This document shows, in pieces, positions 11,901 through 23,900 of a stretch of 64,000 nucleotides of DNA (the first letter of the stretch is position 1; each line of letters begins with the position of its first letter). This DNA comes from Rhineura floridana (lineage: Eukaryota; Chordata; Lepidosauria; Squamata; Rhineuridae). Under the pieces are notes generated by a model. It made no database searches. It was not told the origin of the DNA and saw only the letters and a program-made list of their open reading frames with translations. The position numbers and the translations under genes were made by a program. The stretch covers positions 30,392,437-30,456,436 of the forward strand of contig NC_084497.1 in assembly GCF_030035675.1 (NCBI RefSeq), written 5' to 3'.

Positions 11901-12480
11901 ACTTCTAGACACAGCCCTCAATTTGTAAAACAATTTTATCTTATTTAGGACATGTCTCGTAAAACAGCAACATTTCCAGATTTTCAATTCAGAGCCTGTA
12001 GAAATCCTGGGAAGTTCTGTCTGGACCTGCAAGGGGCCCTGGGGGTGAGTCGCTGAAGCAGCTCCCCCCAAAAGAGGAGGGGGTGCAGCCTCTTGGCTGC
12101 TGAACTGCCCACACAAGATGGAACACAAAAGGCAAAGTGCAGCCACACACATTTCGACAAGAGCGGCCTTGTGATTTAAGAGGCACACGGCGAATAGGAC
12201 AGCCTGGATGAGGCACTGGAACTGCAGCAATATGCCTGTGACGGATGTATAATGTTGGTGAACCTTTGTTACCATTTCTTGAGATATGCCAACAGGAGGA
12301 AGCAAAATTTTGCTTCTCTGAACTGCCAATGCATCAGTCCTTACCGTGAAAGTAATATACAAGGTGCATGCTTGCACAAGGCCACTAGAGAAGACTTTTG
12401 TCTAAATGTGCTTGGCTCCACTTTGCATTTTGTATTTCATCTTGATCTATTACGGAATACACTAAAAAGCCCCAAATGTT
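8990..12480. other. Intergenic stretch between ZBTB17 promoter and HSPB7
   Basis: I see no coding exon on either strand. It contains A/T-rich decayed sequence, a short (GT)n run near 9955-9970 and the MITE cluster at 11.7-11.9 kb. In human an additional small gene (SRARP) lies between ZBTB17 and HSPB7; I find no recognisable counterpart here. Confidence 0.5.
11730..11915. repeat. MITE(s), 'CTCAGAGTAGACCCA' family
   Basis: 'ctactcagagtaagagccactgaaattaataggc' followed by 'ttgatttcagtgggtctacttct' gives the family's inverted arms. A further partial unit lies just upstream ('cttacttggaagtaagattcactg'). Confidence 0.6.
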
Positions 12481-12547
12481 TGTTTGTTTGTTTATTATTT
12501 GGTTTATATCCCGTCCTTCCTCCCAGTCGGAGCCCAGGGCGGTGAAA

Positions 12548-12720
12548 AGGGTATGCTGCAACCGTTCCTCCCAGGGGAGTCGCTCCATCCCCTTGATCCT
12601 TTCGATGGCCCTTTGCTGACTCTTTCCCAGCTCTACGATATCTGTTTTCAGGTGAGGCGACCAGAACTGCCCTCAGGTGCTCCCAGGGGCAGTCATGGGC
12701 CCAGGTCTGCTGACGACCTC
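12548..12720 (-). repeat. CR1-type LINE fragment
   Basis: 'ccttgatcctttcgatggccctttgctgactctttcccagctctacgatatc' is the inverse of the CR1 reverse-transcriptase C-terminal coding region that encodes 'LQKVQKRATxMIKGLE'. It lies in or beside the HSPB7 3' untranslated region, preceded at 12480-12545 by a SINE/LINE tail-like 'tttgtttattatttggtttatatcccg'. Confidence 0.65.
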
Positions 12721-12944
12721 CGACCCTAGCATCTGGAAGGGGCAGTGGCAGCAGCCGCCGCCAAAGAGAACATGGAAAGGCCACAGCCAAGAAGTGTCCC
12801 CCAATAATTTATAATAAACCAAACGCAATCTATTATTATGTACAACGGAGAACAGCCCCAACAGAGAGCAATGAGTAAGCCCGAGCGAGTGCTTGCCCGC
12901 CCCCTCCGCCCCAGACCTGTTGCCCTCCCCTCCTCCCCAGGCAC

Positions 12945-15900
12945 TCAGATTTTGATTTCAGTCCGGAAGGTCTGCTGCACGTGCTCTGGGTGCTTGGCCG
13001 GGTGCTTCCTCGCCTTGATGGTCAAGGAGCCATCCCCGCCCAGAGCAGAGGCGACAGAAGTGGGGTCCACATCCTCAGGCAGCTGGCACTTGTGGGTGAA
13101 GGTGTTCACGATGGTCCCGTCAGCTGCCAGCTGAGTGGGGCAAAGAGAAAGGCGGAGGAGTCAGGGGGCACTGGACTGGACTGGGCCCCTCAAGCCTTCC
13201 TTCTCCACCCCAGCCTTTAAAAGGAGGAGGGCCATGATGACCCCCTAGAGATGGGGCACTGTGGGACACGCTGTCCATGGGTGTGTGTGTGTGGGGGGGT
13301 TCCCCAGTGGGGAATAAATAACAATGCCTTAGAGCATGGGCAGAGGATGCAGCTGCCTTGCTGAAGCTGAGCAGGTCTGGGCTGGAAGGGAGACTTTTGG
13401 TTGGATGTAGTGCTAGCCATACTCAAAGAAGACATATTCAAGTTAATGCACATGGCTGACTGAGGTGCGTGAATTCCAGTGGGTCTACTCTGAGCAGAAC
13501 TGAGCTGGATGCGACCCAGTGCCTGGAGTTTCATGAAGGTAGGAAGGAAGGAAGCGCTGGGGAGGTAATAGATTAAATAAACAACAGCACATTTTCTTAA
13601 AAAACCCACCAGTCCCTTTTCCCCTGGAGGATGCCTTGCCTTATGCGGGCGGCTGGCACCGGGATGCATTGAGGATAAAGTAGATGGGCAGGGCCAGAGC
13701 CAGGAGGCCCTTTTGTCTGTGTGTGTGTGTTGTGGGGAGGGGAGGCACTTTCCTCAGACCTCACAGAGGGGGAGCCATATCGACAGAGGAATGGGGCAGG
13801 GGAAAATGCCACTGGCATGGAGGGGGGCATTAAGAAAGGGGGCTCTGAAACACTCCCCATTGCCACCACTCCTTGGCCTTGCCACATACGCACCATAAAG
13901 CACACAGCTTTAAACTGAGGTTTAAGGGTGCTGAGAATGGTCACTCTGTGGGAGGCAAACTACAATTCCCAGGATTCTTTGGGTGAGGGAAGCCATGTTC
14001 TTAGATCGTCTGGTGTGTATCCAGAGAGTCTGAGCAGGTTTCAGCTCCTACTAAGTTGTGACACTCACGGCGGGGGCCCTGGCAGAAACCACACTCTCCT
14101 AGCCTCCATACATGGGAGCATCCGCCCTTCTTCCACAGCCCAACACTCAGGCCCCCAAATCCAAAGGCCAATTGCTCGGCCCGCAAATGTCACATCTTCC
14201 TTCAAATTGCCCCTCTGGGATTTTCTGGGCAGACGGTGCACAAGGAAGATGGTTAAATGGAGACTGCTGCAGTCGCCACGGCTACTGTCCTGAACATCGC
14301 GTTCCCACAGCAGGGAAGCCCCTTTGGTGGCAGGAGGAGAGATCGCCCTGTACTCAGCACAGGCAGAGAGGATCTGTCACCAGGGATAGACGCCCAGGAG
14401 GAGGCCTCTTGCCCTGTGGCAATCTTGCTGCCTTTCTTAAACCAGGCAGTGTCCCTCCTGCAACCGGCTTAGACGTCTCTGCAGCACAGCATTGCTTCAT
14501 TCAGTCACATGGGCAGCGTGCATACCATCCTTCCTTGGCTCGTGAGCTGAGCGGGCGGTGCACCCTAAGTGGTGGCCCCCTTCAGGTGGCATATGCACAG
14601 CACATTTAAAGCAAATATTCCCCCCCAAAAAAAAGAATTATGGGAACCATAGTTTGCCCCTGTCACAGCTACTCTTCCCAGCACTCTTAACCAATAACAG
14701 TTCCCAGGATTCTTTGGGGGAAGCCATGTGCTTAAAAATGTATGGTGCATACACACCCTCAAACTCAAGAGTCTCAGAAGAGATTTTGCCCTACAAAGGC
14801 CAAGCAGCTGTTTTGGATCTACTCAGCCTTCCCCAACCTGGTGCCCTCCAGATGTTTTAGCCTACAACTCCCATCACCCCCCAGTCAGCATGGCCATCCT
14901 GAGTGGGACTAATGAGAGCTGGGCTCCAGAACATCCAACTCTCTTCAAAAGGCTGCGGGTAAAGAGGGGGACTCAGGATCCACTCACCTTCTCTGCATGA
15001 ACTTCAATCTGGTTTTTCGATGTGGTGATGATGATGTCCTCAGGGGAGAAGTCACTGACATCCACTGCAAACTGGTACGTGTCCCCCAAAGTCTTGATAT
15101 TCCCCATCCCTCCAGCACGGCCTGCTGGGAGAAGGGAGGCCGTTAATCCTGGATCCCTCTACGCAGTGTCCTTCGCTGGGGGCAGGATACTGGGGCAGAT
15201 GGACTGCTCTGGTTAAAGCTCATCCCACTGACTCTAGTTTGGGGGGCCGGCTGAACAACAACTTTATAGCTGCTCTCTAGGCCAGCATGGTGTAGTGGTT
15301 AGAGCGTTGGACTGGGACGTGAGAAACCAGGGTTCAAATCCCCATTCAGCCATGAAGTTCGCGGAGTGACCTTGGGCCAGTCACTATCTCTCAGCCTAAC
15401 CCACCTCACAGGGTTGTTGTGAGGATAAAATCGTGAGGGGCAGAACCATGTTTGCAAGCCACCTTGAGCTCCTTGGAGGAAAGGTGAGATATAAAGGTGA
15501 TAACAAATAAATACTAAGCAGGTGCTCCTGGGGCTGCCTCAGCTGCCTCTGGGCCATGCAGAGGAGAGGGAATGCAGGGAGGGAGGGAGAGCAGGGCTGA
15601 CTATGCACAGAGCGCAGGGTCTGCCTCCTTTTCTGCAGTGCAACACCCAGCGCAGAGGAAGCTGGGGCTTGAATTCAGAGTGTCCCAGTCCCAAAGTCCC
15701 CCGGACCAACCTGCTTCCCTGAGAGGGACTCTGCGGAAAAATCCAGCACGACCGTCAAAGGCAAAGAAGAGCCCCCTCCCCATTTGGGGACTTTTAGTTT
15801 AGAAAAAAAGGTGCGCCAGGCAAACAATAGCAGTATAGAGGGGTACAAAATGATGCACTCTATGCAGAAAATGAGAGGGGGGGGAACCCTCCTCCCTTAA

Positions 15901-17428
15901 CACCAGGACTCCTCCTGGACACCCGCGAAGCTGAATGTGGGAAGGTCCAGGAGGGCAGCAGCACAGTGGCACAATGGAGCTGGCTCCAGGGATGGCTTTC
16001 AAAGGGGATTAGCAAATCCACGGCCAGGGAGAAGGTAATCAGGGGTTGCTGGTCCTCACAGTCACGCCAGGCCTCCCGCAAGAGAACCCCAGGCGCCAGT
16101 AATCTGGCAACAGCTGCTGGGCGCATGTCCTGCTTGTGGGCTCCCTTTGGGGGCATCTGGTTGGCCACTGCGAGGAAAGGGGGCTGGATTAGGTGGGCCC
16201 CTTTGGCCTGATCCAGCAGGGCCGGTCACCCAAGCACACCACATGGACCAAGTCCAGAAGGCCAAATCCTCTGGTGTCCAACAGGTGTGGCTGGTCCTGG
16301 TAATCCACAGGAAATGGTGTCTGCAGGCAGATGCAAGGCAGGGCTAAGGTCTCCGGTGGGGAAAACACATGCCTGGTCTCCAGAAAGGGGCCTCAGAGCA
16401 GAGCACCAATAAGAGAATAAGCAGATTAACATGCCAGCCCCCCATTGCCCCCTCTGCTCCATTCCAGATGGACAGCCAGGGGGAAGAGGATTGTGGCTGT
16501 GGCGCAGCCCTGTTTGTGTGCAGGAAGCCCCAGGTTCAATTCTCCCCCCCCCCCGCCTGAAATGCTGGATTGCCGCTGTCAGGCAATGTGGTCTGACTCT
16601 GCAACAGGCGCTTGCGGTGTCCCCATGCCCCTTCAGAGGGAAGGGCGTGGCTCAGGGGCAGGGCCCCTGCTGGGCACGCAGAAGGTCCCTGGTTCAGCCC
16701 CAGCGGCAGCGTCTCCAAAAATGACCTCTGCCTGAGACCTTGGGGAGCCCCCCAGAGCTGGGCGGGCCAAAGGCCTGATGGGGCCACAGGGCAGCTCCCT
16801 CCCTTCCACCTGAAGGTGCACATTTGCTTCAAACTGCTTTCAATATTGTACTTCATGCTGTTGTGAGCTGCCCTGGGACCTCACCGGGAAGGGCGGATTT
16901 GTACCTTTTGCTTTCCCGTATGGCTTCATTTTCTCCAAATCTTCAGCTCTCCACATTTCTACATCAACTTGTGAATTATTGTATAAATAAAGTCTTCATG
17001 AAAATTCCTCTGCATTTTAGTGCGCACTAAATATACACATTTGTGTCTGCAGCTTTGCCTAATAGATTCTCCCCATACACAGCATTTTTGAATGCTAGTT
17101 TCCTCAACAGACACATTATGCACCCCTTCCCCTCACATAAGCATGTTCTGTAGAAGTTCTTTGGGTAGAGATCTGCGCTGCAAAATTTAGAGAAGTGGAA
17201 ATGGAGCAGATTGGCCTTTAAATGCAAACTGAGTCAAATTTCTCCCCCACCCTCAGTAGCAGGTGACGGTGGCAAGTCAAACTGCAAGGGGGGCAAAGAG
17301 AGCTTGCCATTCTCTCTCTAACACACACACACACACAGAGTCAACTTGCCTGAGAAACCCAGGGGTTCACTGCGCGGCCTCATGAAGCCTCCAAAATCGT
17401 CGCCAAATATCCCGTGGGCCTTCTCCAT
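12945..17428 (-). CDS. HSPB7: HSPB7 cardiovascular small heat-shock protein, 3 coding exons
   Basis: ATP-independent small chaperone of heart and skeletal muscle with an alpha-crystallin domain. Exons: 17428-17350 (exon may begin at an acceptor at 17453), 15124-14988, 13130-12945 (stop TGA). They give 133 residues: N-terminal [18 protein letters not shown], then [19 protein letters not shown] opening the alpha-crystallin domain, [33 protein letters not shown], and C-terminus QTFRTEIKI. Phases join exactly (1, 0). Human HSPB7, as recalled, is 170 residues with a Ser-rich N-terminus ahead of MEKAL; no upstream ATG occurs here between 17428 and the TATA box, so I start at the conserved MEK. The first intron uses a GC donor (CAG|GCAAGT at 17350/17349). 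Gene order after ZBTB17 is as in human. An N-terminal exon farther upstream remains possible. Confidence 0.93.
13425..13520. repeat. MITE, 'CTCAGAGTAGACCCA' family
   Basis: 'attcaagttaatgcacatggctgactgaggtgcgtgaattccagtgggtctactctgagcagaac' keeps the right arm and a degraded left arm, in the last HSPB7 intron. Confidence 0.55.
13945..14005. repeat. Repeat arm, 'CTACAATTCCCAGGATTCTT' family
   Basis: 'aactacaattcccaggattctttgggtgagggaagccatg' is one arm of the family that forms large inverted pairs at 40.3-40.9 kb; another arm is at 14695-14755. Confidence 0.55.
14640..14760. repeat. Repeat, 'CTACAATTCCCAGGATTCTT' family
   Basis: 'gaattatgggaaccatagttt' and 'acagttcccaggattctttgggggaagccatg' with 'cttaaaaatgtatggtgcatac' form an inverted unit in an HSPB7 intron. 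Confidence 0.55.
14825..14940. repeat. Palindromic MITE, 'CCTGGTGCCCTCCAGATGT' family
   Basis: 'cttccccaacctggtgccctccagatgtttt' and 'tacaactcccatcacc' form a well kept left arm; the right arm is degraded ('ctgggctccagaacatc'). Confidence 0.65.
15283..15520 (+). repeat. Sauria-type SINE with AT-rich tail
   Basis: tRNA-like head with A box 'tggtgtagtggttagagcg' and B box 'ggttcaaatccc'. The body 'gaccttgggccagtcac...ctcagcctaacccacctcacagggttgttgtgagg' follows, with the tail 'accttgagctccttggagg...gagatataaa...aaataaata'. Nearly complete, inside an HSPB7 intron. Confidence 0.8.
16493..16800 (+). repeat. Two tandem Ala-tRNA-like SINE copies
   Basis: A truncated copy (16493-16625, B box 'ggttcaattct') is followed by a second head at about 16635 ('gggcgtggctcaggggcag...agaaggtccctggttcag') with the body 'gacctctgcctgagacctt'. 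Both lie in the first HSPB7 intron. Confidence 0.65.
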
Positions 17429-17699
17429 GGAATGAGCGCTATCCGAGGTCAGCTGTGAAGACAGAATTGGGGGGCGGGGGGGCTGTTGGCACTAAACCAG
17501 GGCAGGAGCTGCACCCTGAGGGTGGCTTCAAAGTGATCAAAGTTTGAGGGGCTTTTCTGGGAGAAAAGAAGGTCTGTCCTTCCCCTAACCCAACCCCCTC
17601 TTTCTAGAGGCACCCAAATGCGTGTTGGGGGGGATGGAGGGCGGCACCCCTTGAACCCCTTTCCAGAAGCTGCTGCTGCTGTTGCACTTGATGCTTCTC

Positions 17700-17805
17700 G
17701 TGTGGTTGTGTCAGTGGCACCAAGGCAGCTGCGGCACTTATAAAGGCCCTCCAGCCTCTGGGCCGTCTTCCAGAGCTCTTGTCAAAGAGTCTAAATTTAG
17801 GCTGC
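17700..17805 (-). promoter_or_regulatory. HSPB7: Likely HSPB7 muscle promoter: MEF2 site plus TATA box
   Basis: On the minus strand a TATA box (TTTATAAG, 17744-17737) lies 46 bases downstream of a perfect palindromic MEF2 consensus CTAAATTTAG (17791-17800). An E-box CAGCTG sits at 17726-17731. The expected start is near 17710, about 280 bases ahead of the first HSPB7 ATG. MEF2 with E-boxes is the classic arrangement of heart and skeletal muscle promoters, matching the known tissue of HSPB7. The motifs are seen; their use is inferred. Confidence 0.65.
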
Positions 17806-18139
17806 CCGGCATCACTCCTACCATCCTGGTGGAAAGTTTTCCCTGTGGGGGGGGCTCCAAACAAACGGAGGGAGGAGAGAGACCAGGGGTGGGTGGGGGG
17901 ATTCAGCCTCGTGGCTGGCATTCCTGCCAGCCTTGATAATAACAGCTCCCCCGACTCCATCCTAGGCATTAGACCTGCCTTCCAAAAAAAGGAGCATGAG
18001 TGTGCAGGCAAGTGTGTGCAAGCGCATGTGCACAAGAGAGAGAGAGAGAGAAAGAGCAGAGCCAAAAGTGGAACATTTCTGACAACAGGAAAGGATTCCC
18101 TGAGATCCAAATGGTGGGAGGTGAACTGACAGATCAAGG

Positions 18140-18385
18140 CCTAGTTCATCTTGGGGTGAGAACAGCAGATGAGGCCAAAGGGAGCCCATCTAGTCCAGCC
18201 TCCCTGTTCTCACAGCAGCCAGCCGGGCGCCCCAGTGGAGGACCTGAGCGCAACAGCAACAGCAACTCTCCCTGCCTGCCTGTGTTTCCCAACAACTGGT
18301 GCTCAGAGGCTGGCAGCCACAGGTAGCCTTATCCTCCTCCAAGTTCCTTTTAAAGCCATCCAAGTTTGTGGCTACTGTCTGGCAG
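18140..18385 (-). repeat. CR1-family repeat fragment
   Basis: 'agcagatgaggccaaagggagcccatctagtccagcctccctgttctcacagcagcc' through 'ttttaaagccatccaagtttgtggctac' is the common reptile CR1-derived block; a related copy starts near 20370. Confidence 0.6.
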
Positions 18386-18424
18386 AGAGACTCAGTGCCT
18401 TTTACATAGGCAGGCAGACAGACG

Positions 18425-18725
18425 GACCCTTTTTAAAATGTAAATTAAAACCAGCAGAAGTACAAAGATTAATTATGTCTATAAATATATCTCATAATGC
18501 ACTACCAACAACAACAATAACAATTAGCTATGTTTTATAAAAGTATTTATATACTGCCTTCTCACAAGACATCAGGACAGTGTACTGCAACATTAAAAAG
18601 ACCCTACAAAAGTAGTACAGAACAATCATTAACTGGCTATTCAAGACAATTTTAAACAACCACATTATAGTTTGAACAACAAATTAAACATGCCTCCAAA
18701 CTGCCCCAAAGGGGGGGGGGAGAAA
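18425..18725. repeat. LINE 3'-end-like fragment, A-rich
   Basis: 'aaaagtatttatatactgccttctcacaagacatcaggacagtgtac' and the following A-rich text match the head of the repeat at 42.2 kb. No coding capacity. Confidence 0.45.
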
Positions 18726-20369
18726 CTGACTTGATTTATATAGCATGTGCCCTTAAATAACGTTTAGAGGTTATTTCAAAATATTTGAGAGGCTCAGTGC
18801 CTTTAGCAGGCTGAAATCCAACACAGAATGCTGTGAAGAGTAAAGCCTCACCTGTGCAAATCCTGCCTGCTTTGCAGCTGCAAAAGGAGTCCAGCCAGGA
18901 AGGGAAAAGGGACCACTTGAGCACTGGGGGGGCAGTGCCAGAACCCCTTTTGCCCTCCCCGCCACCCAACACACACACGGTTCTCTGGTTCCTCTCCTTC
19001 CTGAGCCTTCGCCCATTTAAGGTTTCATTTCCTGGCTTGCTCAGAGGGCTTCATGGCCCACCCTGTTCCAGGCCCGGTGCCAAGGCAACCAGGGCCCTCC
19101 CATCTGGAATGGGGGGGCAGGCAGGCAGGGGGAGGTTGCAGACGGACCGGAGGCATTCCACAGAGGGCTCTGAGCAAGCACAGGATCCGAGCTAAATGCA
19201 GCCTGCTGGGTCATCATCGCAGTGAAAGCCTGAGTCACTCTTTGCTCCCTCCTGCCAGCCTGCCTGGGGTCATCAGTGCCACCGCATGACCACCCTCTGG
19301 CATGCAAGCCAGGAGTCAGGGCAGGACCCCTCCCCCAATTCCCTGCAAGCGCAGGAGATGCTACCATGAATGGCGCTGACATGCAGAGATCATTCCGAAT
19401 GGCATAGCTGAGGGTCAGCTTTGCTGGTGCCATATGTTATGGGGGGCAAGCTACCCCCCAGCAAAATATCGGCCCAGGCATCTGATGGTGACCCATGCTC
19501 AGCTGCTCAGTGGAACAGAGCCGACGGAGCCGGACAATTTCATTCCAGAGTCCCACGCCTGGGGGCTTTCCTGGAGATGCTGCCCTTGGGTTTGAAACTG
19601 GACCTTCTGCACGCCCAGGGGGCTCTGCCACTCCGGCACCGGGGCGTCCAGATGAGCAGGGCGGGAATGTTCTTGCGGGGCCGTTGTGGAGTCCCTGCTC
19701 TGTTCCCCACAGAGCCCTGCCAGATCTCTAGGCCTGACCTTGGACAGTCTTGCCCAGGTTGGGACTGGGACCGGCTGCGGGTCACCACCTGCTGATGCTC
19801 TTAGCCTCTTCCCACTCCAGCTCAGTCCAAGGCTGCTGCGTCCTGTTCCTGAGCAGTGACTAAGTGCAGGTCTCGCATCTCCCAATATAAGACACAAGGC
19901 TTTTCAGCGTCTGGCCTCCCTCCCATATCCAGCTCCCCTCCCTCCACAAAACCATTTCCCTTTGCAGCAGGCCCACCCACCCCTGTCCCAGGGCGAAGCG
20001 GGAGCCCCACCAGCTGCCACAACGGGGCATTCAGCTCAGCACTCCAGCCAGTCTTTAACAAGAAGGCGCTGAGTGACAATGGGGCGTTTCCCGTCCTGCG
20101 CCACAAAGATCTGTCCATTTCTCCCCCGTTGTAGCGTGCCAGGGTCTTTTCCAAAAGACGCAACAGAAGGCCCTTTCTCCGAACAAGAGGCTCAGATGGC
20201 TCTGGGCAGCGAAAGCGCCTCCGCCTCCACGCCTGAGTCAGACCCCAAGAAACAAAAGAAAACGTGTCAAGAGGTCCCACCCCTGCCCCCTCCCTTCCAA
20301 TTGGTCTTTAAATGCCCCCCCATTACAGGGGTGGAGGCCATTTTACAAGAATGCAAGCATTATCTAGAT

Positions 20370-20930
20370 CAGGCCAAGGCGAGTTCATCCAGTCCAGCCT
20401 CTCCCTGTTCTCTCGGTGGCCAAAGATGCGGCAACAGGCAAGCAAGGCCTGAGCGCGACAGCGACTCTCCCCGCGTGCAGATGGCGCTCAGAGGCACTTG
20501 GCGTCTGACAGTGGAAAGAAAACAGAGACTTTGTGGCTAGTCACCACTGATAACCTTTGTCCTCCTCCCTGAATGTGTCAGAGCCCACAGTCTGACTCTG
20601 CAGTAGGCCAAGAGGTCCTTTCTTTTGTCTGTCCTGAATCTTCCAACATTCAGCTTCTCTGGATGTCCCAAGTTCCAGTGCTACATGATGTGAGAGGGAG
20701 GAAAACTTTTCTCTGCCCACTTTCTCGACCCCATGCATGCTTTTAGACACCTCTGTTATGTCGCTTCACCTTTTCTCTCAACTAAAAAGGCTCCAAATGC
20801 TGCAACCTTTCCTCACAGGGAAGTCGCGCCATCCCCTTGATCATTTCGGTTGCCCTTTTCTGAACTTTTCCCAGCTCTACAACATTCTTTCTCAAGACAG
20901 GCCAAGAGAGTTTTCAAGAGCATGCTGTGT
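20370..20930 (-). repeat. CR1-type LINE fragment, long copy
   Basis: Contains 'ttctgtcctgaatcttccaacattcagcttctctggatgtccc', 'ctctgttatgtcgcttcaccttttctctc', 'ccttgatcatttcggttgcccttttctgaac' and 'cccagctctacaac'. This is the inverse of the CR1 ORF2 C-terminal coding region plus its 3' part, with stops throughout, so a dead copy. Confidence 0.75.
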
Positions 20931-23900
20931 GCTTCAAAAACCTGCATATTCTTTAACCAGCAGAAACTAGTCCCACAAAGGAACACCCCAAGAAACCCAA
21001 AATGGAGGTCAGGAAGTGCCAAAAATAAAAAAGTTGCACATGCCCAGTTGATAGAGAAGGGAAATGTGGAGCCAGAGGCGGTCTTAGAGGGAACCGGGCA
21101 GCAAGAAATGCAAATAATTGAACATAAGGACACGCCTCCAATGCACGGACCAGACACCGTGGATATTTGTCGGGGAGGAGGATTTGGAGGGGGCTGGAAT
21201 TTAAACTGTCAGGGGACTAACTAACAGAATAGGCCAAATGGGGATTGTATGTGGAGGCATGGAGGAGCTCAGTTGTCACTCTGAAACCCACAGCGCTGCC
21301 TCCGTGCCTATGGGCAGCCCTCAGCTTTTCCCGATAACTAGGGATGGACAAATCTGTCCATTTTGGTCTCCTTCCGTTTCTCATCTTTATAATCTTAAAT
21401 TCAGTTCTCTACTGCAGGCAGCAATTTGTGATCACTGTTGTTATTTTAAATCCTCATGAAAATTTGACTACAGTAATGTATTATTTATTTAACACAATTT
21501 ATATACCGCTGGAATGTAAAGACCTCTAAATGGTTTACAAACAACAATGTATACATTTTTTGCTTGCAGATTTGACCAATATAAACATTTCTTGCAAGCA
21601 ATGTTCCCTAACATAATGCATATTTGTATATTATTTTCGGTCATGTTTTACTCAGTCTGTCCCCACCTTCCCCTAAAAGATGCATTTGTATACACGTCGT
21701 CGTTTGACTGAAGAACTGCATTACAAAATTAAAAGAGGTGCAGATTTCACTGGATAATTGTGTTTTAGTTTGGGTATTTTTTCAAGAAATGATAAATAGG
21801 TAGTTCCTCATTAAAATGCAAGCAACACTGAATGTCTCCTCCATCGGCCACTTACACAGGAGAAAGGAAGGGGGCTCCTGCTTTTACCAACATGGACCCC
21901 TGGGATGTGGAATTTTGGGAACTGGAATATAGACCTGGATGACTCCTGTAACTGCAATCAGATTCCTGGCCATTGTTGATCTGGATCAGAGGATAGCCCT
22001 GTAGGGTGGGAGGACAGATCCAACCCAGCTAGCTGTGCCTCACCGCCTTCCCTCAGCTGATTCCTGCCTCTGGGCTGTCTGGCCAGTTCTGCCCAGTGCA
22101 GCTCTGTCTGGTTCCCTGAAGGGCAAGTTCTGCAAGGCTCACAAACACCTGGGGATGGTTAGAGGTCAGAGAGAGAGAAGGCGTGGTGGAGAGGGAGGGG
22201 GCAACCGGGCAGGCAGAGTGAGTGTGTGTCACCCGGCCAGCACAGGTGCAGAGACAAGACTGAACTCCACAGGGACAGCACGGCTTTCAGACCACAGGGG
22301 TGAGTCTTTTGGAGACTCTAGGATTGTTGGGGTAAATGCAGGCAGCATTTACCTGGGAGTAACCCCATTAAACCCAATGGGACTTACTTCTGTGTAAACA
22401 TGTCTGGAATTACACTTGGGCATAGCCTGGTATCTAAAACTACAAGAGCAGCTACATCTCTTGCAGCAAAAGCCAATAAGGTGGTCTCCCAGCCAAATCT
22501 TCTGTTTAGACTATTTTGCTGGGATTGATTCTTTCTAATTTAGCAGTTTGTCAACCTGTGTTGTCTTTTTAAAAAAGTTGCCATGAGTTCTCATTTGGGG
22601 CAGAAAGGTGAGACAGAAATGTAAATGAAAATAGATAACATTTTTCCTTAAAATGAAATTCCTTTAGATCTTGAGCCGGGGGTGGGGGGGCTGTGTCATT
22701 CTGAATTTTTGTGCAGCCCCGAGCAATTTAGCAGCACAATCTATGCAGGTTTATATGCTTGGAGGCAATCTCATGGCATTCAGTAAGGTATGCTCCCAGT
22801 TTAAGAGTGCACAGGATTGCAGTCTCCCAAACTTTAGACTATTTTTTCACACTTTAAAGGGTGGGGGTGCCTGCCTGAAATTCTGCCTGATTTACATTAT
22901 CCAGGTCCTAACCCATAATTGCACGTGAGTGGGGGCCCTCCTAGGGACTCAGTTGTGAGGAAAAAGGCACTCTGAGCATGCCTAGCGGTGCCCTTTCTGG
23001 ACCACAGCCCTCAGATTGTGGGATTGTGCAAAAGGTCCAGCTGCTTTGGCCTTCCGCAAGTCTCTTTCATCACACACACAGAGTCACCTGAGGGACCCTT
23101 CCCATTTTCAACACAGCCCTGACGGTAGATGGACCCAGAAGGACAATGCAAAGGGAAAGATGGAGCGGAGGAGGAGGAGGACGGCAGGGTGCTGGTGATG
23201 GAGAAAAACTGCAGACCCTGGCCGAAAACACGGAGGAGGATCAGAGGTAAGAGGAGCTGGAGGGGGCGGAGGCTTTGAGTAATAAGGCAGGGGCATACTG
23301 CCTCTGCATCTAAGCTGGCCCTCAAAACCTTCCACGGCTGGTTCTCCCAAAAGAGGGACTGACACAAAACACGGAAGGCCATCCCTATTATTTATTTATT
23401 TGCATTTATAAGTTATAGTGCTGGTCTTTGACCGTAATAAATGACTGCATTTATTATATTTATAAGTTGCTTTTTCACAAGAAGTGATCCAAAGCAGTTT
23501 CCATCCTGGACTGGCCTTCTGTTGCTCAAGGAAGAGCACCTGGCCTTTTGAGTTACACAGAACTCTCTGGGCCTGTTTGCACAATCAGGGATCCTGGGAT
23601 AAAGAAGACCTCAAGAACTCATTTCATCTGGAACCAAAACAGAATTTTGCATATTCAGAACGTGGGTCACTGTTCAACTTTTGCATCCCAAGTTGTGAGA
23701 CTTACAGTTTTAAAGACTGATATTTGGGATGGGGTTGCTTTAGGACCAGAATCTTTGGTTCATTTTAAATGTTAGTAGTATCTTAGACTGTAAGCTCCTT
23801 CAGGTAGAGATCTTACACTTAGAATCGCAGAACGGTAGAGTTGGAAGGGGCCTATAAGGCCATCAAGTCCAACTTTGTAAAGCACCGGGTGCATTGGAAG

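Noticed and set aside
21259-21345. MEEL... as the start of the ClC-K protein
   Set aside because: The four residues match the human start (MEEL), but the following text (SCHSETHSAAS) does not, and there is no donor in phase 1 at the right distance.
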